Below are positions 42,415-48,724 of a stretch of DNA of 48,724 bases, piece after piece. A model generated the notes under the pieces. It made no database searches and was not told where the DNA came from. It saw only the letters and a list, made by a program, of their open reading frames with translations. Made by a program: the position numbers and the translations under genes. Numbering within the stretch: position 1 is the stretch's first letter; the number at the start of each line of letters is the position of its first letter. Source of the stretch: Levilactobacillus cerevisiae (GTDB lineage Bacteria; Bacillota; Bacilli; Lactobacillales; Lactobacillaceae); assembly GCF_003946245.1 (NCBI RefSeq), contig NZ_RHNN01000025.1, positions 1-48,724 on the forward strand, given 5' to 3'.

Positions 42415-45393
42415 CTAAGATGAAAATGGTGCACCCTGGTCGTGTGGTTCCGGTAAGTCCTTACCCAAGTCTTCTGGTGTTAAGTATACTTCTCGCGGCT
42501 TTGAGCCATGTTGTGGTGAGACATAGTGATTCTGTTCCAGGTCGTCAATTAAATTGGCCGCCCGGTTATATCCAATGGAGAAAACCCGTTGGAGCTTCGA
42601 CGTCGATACCGATTTTTCCTGGGCAATGTACTCCAGGACTTTCGGCAACAACTCATCTTGGTTCTCCTCGGCCGTCTCCCGTTGCAGTAAGCCCTTAGGT
42701 TCAAAGGCGTAATGGGGTTGTCCTTGGGTCCGTACAAAGTCCGTGACACCGTCGACTTCGGATTCCACGAACGCACCCTGTAACCGCATCGGTTGACTGG
42801 CGCCATTGCCCAGGTACAGCATATCGCCGCGACCTAAGAGGTTTTCTGCCCCTGCCGTGTCCAGAATGGTCCGTGAATCGATCTGACTAGAAACCATGAA
42901 GGCAATTCGGGTCGGGATGTTGTTCTTAATGGTCCCCGTGACGATGTCCACACTAGGTCGTTGGGTCGCTACCAGCAAATGAATACCGGCTGCCCGCGCC
43001 TTTTGCGTAATCCGCACAATGTAATCCTGGACTTCACTCGCCGCCATCATCATCAAATCAGCCAGTTCATCAATGATAATCACGATGTATGGCATCTTCA
43101 AACTAGGCTCGTCGTTGGCATCGGCGCGGTCGTTGAACTGCTCAATGTTCCGGACACCCGCCGCAGCCAATTTCTCGTACCGCTCGTCCATTTCCGTGAC
43201 CACCCATTTGAGCGCAGCAGCCGCGGCCTTCGGATCAGAAATAACCGGTGACAGCAGGTGCGGTAACGCATCGTACGGCGCCATTTCAACGGCTTTCGGG
43301 TCAATCAAGAGTAACTTGACCTGTTGTGGCGTTGCCTTGTAGAGAATGGACAGAAGGAGTGAATTAATGAACACACTCTTCCCCGACCCAGTTGCCCCGG
43401 CAATCAACCCGTGCGGCATCTTCCGAAGGTCCGTTACTTGCGGTTTGCCAAAGAGGTCGACACCCAGGGCCACCGTCAATGGTGACTCACTATTCTTAAA
43501 AGCAGCTGAATTTAAAATTTCAGACAGCATAACCGGTCGTGACTTCAAGTTTGGAATTTCAATCCCAACCGTGCTCTTACCGGGAATTGGCGCCTCAATC
43601 CGAATATCCTTCGCCGCCAACGCCAGTTTCAAGTCGTCATTTAAATTCGTGATTTTGTTAACTTTGACCCCTAAGGCCAAACTAATCTGGAACTGCGTCA
43701 CAGTCGGCCCAACCGTCCAATCGGACACGTGCGCGTCGACGTGAAAGGCACTCAGTGTGGCGTCCAGGACTTCAGCCTGATGTTCAATCCACTCATCTAA
43801 CGCTTCCTCGTCGGGTACTACCGGGCTAGGTAGGAGTGCGAGGTCTGGGAAATGGTACCCGCGAGCGGGTTCTTCGGGCGCCGCATCTGGCGCGGCCGTT
43901 GCCACAGTTGCCGTCGTTGGTCGATCGAAGAGGGCCAAGTTTCGTTGGTCGTTCCCCTCTTCTTGCATGATGTCACCCAGTGAGTGACCCAAGCCGCGGG
44001 CAGGTTTTTCCTTCGCCGGCTTGCTTGGTGTCTGGGCGACCGGCACGACAGGTTTGGCTGTCGCAGCACTGTCAGGTTCCACAACGTCAGCTGCCGAATC
44101 CGTATCATCAAACGTGGCTGACGGCTCTGGCGACATTGCCCGGTGTAAAAGTTCCGTGACTTCGGCTGGTTGACCAGCTTCTGTCTCGGCGTCCGCTACA
44201 GCCGTGGGTGTTTCAGTTAAATTGCTGGTTGCTGCCTCACTATCAGCGGCCTCATCCTGAGCGATGGGCACTGTTGATGTCGATTCGTTGCTAACACTAT
44301 CAGCTTCTGAGGTATTTGATTCTACATCTGCTGAATCTGTATCTTCTGAATCTTTAGTTCCTGGTTTTGTCGTTTCTGATTCTATATCCTCTGTGTCAGA
44401 AGTTTCTGACTCTATGGTTTCCAATTCAGAAACTTCTGGTTCCGCCACACTTGCTTCCGTGTCAGCCGTTTCGCCACCTAAAAAGGCGGTAGCAGTTGTC
44501 GCTTGCGTTGCCTCCGGTTGATTATCGACTGGCAAATAAGCCTCGCTGGTAGCAGTGGGTTCGGTATTTTCAGGGTAGAAGATCTCAGTGGGCGCAGTCA
44601 GTTCTGCAGATGACATTGCGGTTTCCTGCTCTGTCTCCAATTCTTCTGTCTCGTCACGGACACTATCCGTTGATTCAGAATCGATTGGGTCGACGTGGGT
44701 AGTCGCCGCCCTTGAATCCGCCCCCATTTCTGGCGTCGTAGGTTCAAAAGCTTCTGTTTCACGAGCAACAGTCTCTGGTGCCGCCGTATCAGCATTACCG
44801 GAAGCTGACTCTTCAACGTCGCTTGTACCCGAACCCGTTGCCACGTCAAAATGAACGTCCTGCGGTTGCGGTGTAAACACGACCGTTGGCGCAATCGGCG
44901 TGTCATCCACCGTCACTGCTTTTGGCGCTGGTTCCGCAACCGTCTCTTCCTCAGCCCGCCCAAACAAAAAGAAATCGTCCTTCGTTTTATTTGGAAAACT
45001 GGCCAACAGACGTTGGTACCGCCGCCGGACAACTGATGGCTGCCACTTACGCGTGCGCTGCTTGGGCAGCGGTGTGATTGCAAATGGTCGATAATTGGCA
45101 CTAGCCGCTGCGGCCGCTTGTTCAGGAGTCTTGGCCACGTTCGTCGCTGGTGCCACTGACTGTGGGTGTGCTGACTTGACCGGTTTTGTTTGGTGCAAGA
45201 CCTCTTGCGCAGCACTTTGCGCCGCATCTGCTCGCTGCTGTTCACGCTGTTCTCGTAAACGTAAGCGGTCATTGCGTTCTTTTCGGAGTCTAACCTGCCG
45301 TTGAGCACGTTCATCCGTGGTGTCTTCTAATTCTTCAGGGGTCGGTTCTACCGGAAACTTGCGATAAAATGCCGGTCCATCATAGTGCTCCAT
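42415..45393 (-). CDS. sftA: Soluble FtsK/SpoIIIE-type DNA translocase SftA
   Basis: Moves chromosomal DNA away from the closing septum. 992 residues, with no N-terminal membrane helices, unlike FtsK or SpoIIIE. Instead there is a basic Arg/Gln-rich coiled region (about 25-65), a block with KQRTRKWQPSVVRRRYQRLLASFPNKTKDDFF (about 110-145) and a low-complexity acidic linker of about 400 residues rich in E/T/D/S/A. The motor follows (Walker A LIAGATGSGKSVFINSLL, Walker B YIVIIIDELADLMMM), then a gamma winged helix (STSKLQRVFSIGYNRAANLIDDLE) that reads polar KOPS-like sequences. Neighbours murC, ytpR and ytpP are as in Bacillus. Confidence 0.95.
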   Translation of the reverse strand: MEHYDGPAFYRKFPVEPTPEELEDTTDERAQRQVRLRKERNDRLRLREQREQQRADAAQSAAQEVLHQTKPVKSAHPQSVAPATNVAKTPEQAAAAASANYRPFAITPLPKQRTRKWQPSVVRRRYQRLLASFPNKTKDDFFLFGRAEEETVAEPAPKAVTVDDTPIAPTVVFTPQPQDVHFDVATGSGTSDVEESASGNADTAAPETVARETEAFEPTTPEMGADSRAATTHVDPIDSESTDSVRDETEELETEQETAMSSAELTAPTEIFYPENTEPTATSEAYLPVDNQPEATQATTATAFLGGETADTEASVAEPEVSELETIESETSDTEDIESETTKPGTKDSEDTDSADVESNTSEADSVSNESTSTVPIAQDEAADSEAATSNLTETPTAVADAETEAGQPAEVTELLHRAMSPEPSATFDDTDSAADVVEPDSAATAKPVVPVAQTPSKPAKEKPARGLGHSLGDIMQEEGNDQRNLALFDRPTTATVATAAPDAAPEEPARGYHFPDLALLPSPVVPDEEALDEWIEHQAEVLDATLSAFHVDAHVSDWTVGPTVTQFQISLALGVKVNKITNLNDDLKLALAAKDIRIEAPIPGKSTVGIEIPNLKSRPVMLSEILNSAAFKNSESPLTVALGVDLFGKPQVTDLRKMPHGLIAGATGSGKSVFINSLLLSILYKATPQQVKLLLIDPKAVEMAPYDALPHLLSPVISDPKAAAAALKWVVTEMDERYEKLAAAGVRNIEQFNDRADANDEPSLKMPYIVIIIDELADLMMMAASEVQDYIVRITQKARAAGIHLLVATQRPSVDIVTGTIKNNIPTRIAFMVSSQIDSRTILDTAGAENLLGRGDMLYLGNGASQPMRLQGAFVESEVDGVTDFVRTQGQPHYAFEPKGLLQRETAEENQDELLPKVLEYIAQEKSVSTSKLQRVFSIGYNRAANLIDDLEQNHYVSPQHGSKPREVYLTPEDLGKDLPEPHDQGAPFSS

Positions 45394-45559
45394 GTGTTTC
45401 TTCCTCCTTGACGAGCAAGCCCGTCGAAATTAATGACTCCTGGGAGGAGACGCCGCCAACCTGACGGCCACTTAACTCATTCCCTGAATATCTCTTAATT
45501 GTTTACTTGCACATTTAGTGACAATCAAATTCTGAATTGTCAGTCTCTCCTATTGTACA

Positions 45560-45597
45560 CAAAAAAGCAGGTCACCGACAAGGGTTCACCTGCTTTG
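45560..45597 (-). terminator. ytpR terminator
   Basis: Minus strand stem AAGCAGGT / ACCTGCTT followed by TTTT, just after the stop at 45609. It separates ytpP-ytpR from sftA-murC. Bases 45394-45559 hold no gene. Confidence 0.85.
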
Positions 45598-45608
45598 TAA
45601 TAATCTTC

Positions 45609-46247
45609 TTAATTTTTGAAGATAGTTTGACCGCGTTCAAAGTCAAAGTCTTCGCCAACCACGTAATCGTCTGGCAAAATCAGTGCGCCAGGCTTCTGGG
45701 GGGCGTTTGCTAATTTAAGCTCGCGACCGGAACAAATCATCCCGTTGCTTTCAACGCCCCGCAATTCGCCGGGCCAGATGATCAAACCGTTAGGCATCAT
45801 CGCCCCAACTTTAGCAACGACAACCTTGATGTCGGCCTGCATGTTGGGCGAGCCACTCACGATTTGCAGTGAGTCATCGTTGTCCACCACCGTGTCGGTC
45901 ACCAACAAGTGATCGGAGTCAGGATGCGGAGTGGCCGTTTTCACGTAGCCCACCACAAACCGTGAACGGGTCTCAGCGACCAGTTCACCGGCGAAACCAG
46001 CATCTTCCAATGCGGCGTTCAAAGTGGCCACGTCAGCTTCAGACAAGTAAACCTGTCCGTTGCCGCTGATTTCTGGTAAGATACTAGAAATCTGAAGAAA
46101 ATTATAACCCAACGTTTTTTCCGTTGCGGCGTCATAAATCCGGGCGATGTTGTCTCGCACCGTATGTGCTTGGTTTTCAACGTCCTGCGCAACAACGACG
46201 ATTAGTGTGTCCCCTAATTCTTGGGGATTGTAACTAGCAATTAACAT
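45609..46247 (-). CDS. ytpR: YtpR family tRNA-binding domain protein
   Basis: 212 residues: an N-terminal DUF4479 region (MLIASYNPQELGDTLIVVV) and a C-terminal EMAPII/Trbp111 OB fold (about 95-205) with PHPDSDHLLVTDTVV, SLQIVSGSPNM and GVESNGMICSGREL, matching the tRNA-binding domain of PheT. Probably binds structured RNA; exact role unknown. Cotranscribed with the thioredoxin upstream. Confidence 0.93.
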   Translation of the reverse strand: MLIASYNPQELGDTLIVVVAQDVENQAHTVRDNIARIYDAATEKTLGYNFLQISSILPEISGNGQVYLSEADVATLNAALEDAGFAGELVAETRSRFVVGYVKTATPHPDSDHLLVTDTVVDNDDSLQIVSGSPNMQADIKVVVAKVGAMMPNGLIIWPGELRGVESNGMICSGRELKLANAPQKPGALILPDDYVVGEDFDFERGQTIFKN

Positions 46248-46269
46248 GTTTGAATCCTTTCCAACGGGT

Positions 46270-46602
46270 TTAGTTGGCGTTGGTCGTCAAAGAATTAATA
46301 AATTCTTCTACCTCTGCTTTAGTCTTACGATCTTTGTTTACCAGCCGGCCGATTTCCGTGCCGTCCGCGTAAGCGATGAAACTAGGAATGCCAAAAACGT
46401 TCAGTTCAATTGCCAAATCGATGTTTTCATCGCGATCGACCGCAATAAATTTGTAGTCAGCATATTCTGCTTCAATTTCTGGCATTGCTGGTTTGATAAA
46501 CGCGCAATCTGGGCACCAGGTCGCCGAGAAGAATAACATTGTCTTGCCGTCTTTCACAACGTCCTTTAAGTCAGCAGCAGACATCTTGGGTAATTGTTCC
46601 AT
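46270..46602 (-). CDS. ytpP: Thioredoxin-like protein (YtpP)
   Basis: 110 residues with redox motif WCPDC (Cys30, Cys33), cis-Pro region GIPSFIAYADG and FSATWCPDCAFIKPAMPE. The CPDC dipeptide differs from the CGPC of main thioredoxins. YtpP of Bacilli may serve bacillithiol-linked or general disulfide reduction. First gene of the ytpP-ytpR pair. Confidence 0.93.
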   Translation of the reverse strand: MEQLPKMSAADLKDVVKDGKTMLFFSATWCPDCAFIKPAMPEIEAEYADYKFIAVDRDENIDLAIELNVFGIPSFIAYADGTEIGRLVNKDRKTKAEVEEFINSLTTNAN

Positions 46603-46647
46603 GGATAAGCACTCCTTTTAAGTTAGTTTTGAAAGTTAACAAGAACC

Positions 46648-46656
46648 ATTATAGCA
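46648..46656 (-). promoter_or_regulatory. Extended -10 promoter of ytpP
   Basis: Minus strand TGCTATAAT without a clear -35, about 45 bp before the ytpP start. Bases 46657-46925 contain no supported gene; a frame at 46685-46876 lacks a ribosome site. Confidence 0.5.
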
Positions 46657-46930
46657 TGACTGGCAAAATATACACGGGTTTTGTTTGGAGTCCTGCTATT
46701 TGTTGGGGTTCTGCGGACTAGCTGCCACCGTGACTGAACGCCTCCAAGTGCTCGACAGGCTGCCAGTCCCACGCTTAAGGGGGATGGACGTCCTTCAAAG
46801 TAGCGCGATTGTGTACCACCAAGCTGACCGCAAGTGCAATCATCACCGACTCATTGATGGAATATCTCATCCATAGCACAAACTTTTTTACCCAATTTCT
46901 GCCTTTTTACGGGAACTTCCTGACAATCAT

Positions 46931-46939
46931 TGCTATACT
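46931..46939 (+). promoter_or_regulatory. Extended -10 promoter of the small membrane protein gene
   Basis: TGCTATACT with no good -35; the AGGAGG ribosome site follows at 46983-46988. Confidence 0.5.
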
Positions 46940-46995
46940 AGGGGCAGAAGTGATGGGAAGCTTGCCCATATTTATTTAACCTAGGAGGCGGTAGT

Positions 46996-47319
46996 ATGAC
47001 TGCTAAAAACGGACAACTGTATCAACTGAGTCTCACCGGGGTTCTCGGCGGCTTAATGGGCGTTTTCGTCACGCGCTTTTTCGGCGCTAACCGGTTAAAT
47101 CCGGATGATATTCTGGAACAGGTCAAACGCCAATTCCGGCAAGAATCACCCATTGAAGGCGCCTGGATTGAAAAGCACGCGGTGCCGTTTCAAAAATTCG
47201 CGGTGAAGTCCCGTGTCTACTACGGCGGCATTACCCGCTATGAGGACGACCAGCTGGTGCAATACCAGTTCGTGGCCGATGCTGAAACCGGCAGTGTCTT
47301 GGACATCCACCGGCTGTAA
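46996..47319 (+). CDS. Small membrane-anchored protein with PepSY-like tail
   Basis: 107 residues. A hydrophobic helix (about 10-29, LSLTGVLGGLMGVFVTRFFG) is followed by a charged linker and a C-terminal YYGGITRYEDDQLVQYQFVADAETGSVLDIHRL. That tail has the pattern of PepSY-like domains (strand, polar turn, aromatic strand, DAxTGxVL), which sit outside the membrane and often affect proteases. AGGAGG 6-7 bp before the ATG. Monocistronic. Function not assigned. Confidence 0.75.
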   Translation: MTAKNGQLYQLSLTGVLGGLMGVFVTRFFGANRLNPDDILEQVKRQFRQESPIEGAWIEKHAVPFQKFAVKSRVYYGGITRYEDDQLVQYQFVADAETGSVLDIHRL

Positions 47320-47342
47320 AATTCAAATCTGATTAAACGTTG

Positions 47343-47373
47343 ACGTTAGCTGTTCCTGGCTGGCGTTTTTTTG
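47343..47373 (+). terminator. Terminator of the small membrane protein gene
   Basis: Stem ACGTTAGC / GCTGGCGT (two G-U) followed by seven T. Confidence 0.75.
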
Positions 47374-47448
47374 TGTCTACGTAAATCGGTTTAAGTTCGT
47401 GTTTAACGTTTTATTACAGAATAAATATTTTTAATCTTCGATATTCCC

Positions 47449-47477
47449 TATCAAAACACAAACTTTCATGCTATACT
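47449..47477 (+). promoter_or_regulatory. Promoter of the nucleoside hydrolase gene
   Basis: TATCAA, 17 bp, TATACT, the -10 extended by TGC. Confidence 0.55.
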
Positions 47478-47511
47478 TTTGAGAATTCGATAACTATGAG
47501 GGGTGTTTTCG

Positions 47512-48456
47512 TTGCAAAACGTGTATTTCAATCATGATGGAAATGTTGACGACCTAGTTTCCTTGTTACTACTGCTCCAAATGCCGGAAGTTAACCTAAC
47601 TGGTGTGGGCGTCGTGGGTGCGGACTCGTACGTTGAACCCGCCGTCTCCGCCTCACGCAAGATTATTGATCTTTTTGGTAATCCGGATCATCCCCTGACG
47701 GTTGCGACCTCTAATTCACGACCAGTCCACCAATTTCCGCAAAACTGGCGACTGTCGGCATATGCCTTCGACAACTTCCCTGTGCTCAATGAACGGGGAA
47801 CTGTGACGACACCAGCCGCTAAATTGCCGGCACATTTAGACATGATTGAAAAGCTTCAACAGACCCCGGGTAAAACAACCTTAGTTATGACCGGTCCCTT
47901 AACCGACCTGGCCCGTGCGCTCGCGCTGGACCCGACCATCTCCGATAAAATTGACAAGCTTTACTGGATGGGTGGCACCATGAATAATCAAGGAAACGTC
48001 GGCGAACCCGACCAGGATGGCACGATGGAATGGAACGCCTTCTGGGATCCCGAGGCCGTCAAAACTGTCTGGGATAGCAATCTCGACATTGAAATGATTG
48101 GCTTGGAGAGCACGGATCAAATCCCGTTAACAGCAGAACGCCGTCAGCACTGGGCCAGTCTCCGCCGCTTCCCTGCCATGGAACTGATTGGTTATGGCTA
48201 CGCACTCGTCATGGCTTTTGAAGCGGACTCTACTTATTACCTGTGGGACGTCTTAACTACGATGACCAGCCGGTATCCGGAAATCGTCACCACCAAGCAG
48301 GTGCAAAGTGATGTCCTCACCACTGGCCATGGCGCCGGTCGCACGTTTATCACACCAGCAGGCCGCCCAATCACGCTGGTCACACAAGTTGACAAAGCCC
48401 AGTTCTACGCCCACTTTGACACGCTGGCTAAAGCTGCTACTCGGAATTTCGACTAA
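47512..48456 (+). CDS. Divergent nucleoside hydrolase (IUNH family)
   Basis: Cleaves nucleosides to base and ribose in salvage. 314 residues from the TTG at 47512 (AGGGG 8 bp upstream), giving MQNVYFNHDGNVDDLVSLLLL. The canonical calcium motif D-x-D-P-G-x-D-D appears as N-H-D-G-N-V-D-D. MTGPLTDLARAL, LYWMGG and EWNAFWDPEAVKTVW are kept. The usual catalytic His-Asp near the C-terminus is Trp-Asp (YYLWDVLTTM). It is thus a subgroup with altered active site; substrate preference cannot be read from sequence. Bases 48457-48646 show no feature. Confidence 0.87.
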   Translation: MQNVYFNHDGNVDDLVSLLLLLQMPEVNLTGVGVVGADSYVEPAVSASRKIIDLFGNPDHPLTVATSNSRPVHQFPQNWRLSAYAFDNFPVLNERGTVTTPAAKLPAHLDMIEKLQQTPGKTTLVMTGPLTDLARALALDPTISDKIDKLYWMGGTMNNQGNVGEPDQDGTMEWNAFWDPEAVKTVWDSNLDIEMIGLESTDQIPLTAERRQHWASLRRFPAMELIGYGYALVMAFEADSTYYLWDVLTTMTSRYPEIVTTKQVQSDVLTTGHGAGRTFITPAGRPITLVTQVDKAQFYAHFDTLAKAATRNFD

Positions 48457-48647
48457 TTATTCGCATGAGCAATCTACAATCAGACTTACTTGCCAGTTCC
48501 AAGAATAATTAGTGACTATCATGATCAGTGATCAAATTTGATGAGATTATGACCAGTCCAACCAGTAACCAAGCGTATTCAATCCAGAATCCTGCGGTTA
48601 TCACCACTAATACTCATCAGCTTAACCGCCACCTGCCCAACTTTTTT

Positions 48648-48724
48648 GGTTCTATGTCAACTGTTGTTGGTAATTCCATTTATAAAATTGTCTAATCCTT
48701 TGAGATTAGGCAATTTTTTTTGAG
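48648..48724 (+). mobile_element. Insertion sequence terminus (right boundary, partial)
   Basis: Begins GGTTCTATGTCAACTGTTG after a T-rich target and is the exact reverse complement of 1-77. The element continues beyond the window. Two copies of the same IS end, pointing outward, bracket the segment. Confidence 0.7.
48686..48721 (+). terminator. Terminator just inside the right IS end
   Basis: Stem AATTGTCTAATC / GATTAGGCAATT followed by T8, reading into the element from the chromosome. Confidence 0.7.

Noticed and set aside
44264..45304. Long Ser/Val-rich plus-strand and other frames across the sftA linker
   Set aside because: Produced by the low-complexity codons of the sftA linker read in other frames.
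46690..46830. Possible sixth, decayed copy of the structured repeat (words such as CTCCAAG..GACAGGCTG and AGTCCCACGCTTA in reverse orientation)
   Set aside because: Only short words match and the P1 and P2 stems cannot be rebuilt; it may be a relic, but I cannot support it.
46685..46876. 63-codon plus-strand frame
   Set aside because: No Shine-Dalgarno sequence, no recognisable protein features, overlaps the region of possible repeat decay.
1..48724. The whole window as a composite transposon
   Set aside because: The content is conserved chromosomal housekeeping in usual order; the inverted IS ends more likely reflect independent insertions or contig ends.

Overview
The window looks like chromosomal DNA of a Gram-positive, low-to-mid GC lactic acid bacterium, most likely a Lactobacillaceae member close to Levilactobacillus or Lactiplantibacillus. 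The evidence is gene order (yqeG-yqeH-yhbY-nadD-yqeK-rsfS; nrdR-dnaB-dnaI; murC-sftA-ytpR-ytpP), AGGAGG-type ribosome binding sites, many TTG/GTG starts, two T-box leaders and the soluble SftA translocase. Nearly all content is core housekeeping. No prophage, CRISPR array or defence island is visible.

Layout. 1-77 and 48648-48724 are the same insertion-sequence terminus in opposite orientation, so the window is a segment bounded by two inverted IS copies (probably also the assembly ends). 78-4200: a cysteine-free HesB-like protein, greA, and mltG-udk, then a gene-free stretch with a large palindrome and a 141-bp tandem repeat. 4215-7985: T-box-controlled pheST. 8021-11860: a YodB-like redox regulator with an HD hydrolase, an SPOUT rRNA methylase divergent from acylphosphatase, yidC and a YxeA-like protein. 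12083-18590: the ArlRS two-component system, a Zn alcohol dehydrogenase with a possible Rex operator, two tandem secreted matrixin metalloproteases, and a divergent ApbE with a 52-residue membrane peptide. 19704-27020: a HAD phosphatase, yceD-rpmF, and the long yqeG-to-tmcAL ribosome/NAD/tRNA operon. 27335-31476: infC-rpmI-rplT behind an L20-type leader, then T-box-controlled thrS. 31580-38584: polA-mutM-coaE-nrdR-dnaB-dnaI (replication and repair). 38756-48456: a BI-1 membrane protein, PnuC, murC, sftA, ytpR, ytpP, a small membrane protein and a divergent nucleoside hydrolase.

The most unusual signal is a family of about 180-250 bp, highly structured, non-coding intergenic elements. There are five copies: near 406, 18722, 19461, 28783 and 40620. 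They share three consecutive hairpins. The stems change sequence between copies while keeping their pairing, which indicates selection on RNA (or folded DNA) structure. I do not recognise the family.

The second is that ThrS keeps its catalytic core but has lost all four canonical editing-site residues. Other points worth checking are a perfect palindrome inside the promoter of the HesB-like gene, insulating terminators inside the IS ends, and an infC gene with only a non-canonical start codon. Start codons below were moved from the longest frame wherever a Shine-Dalgarno sequence and family length agreed.
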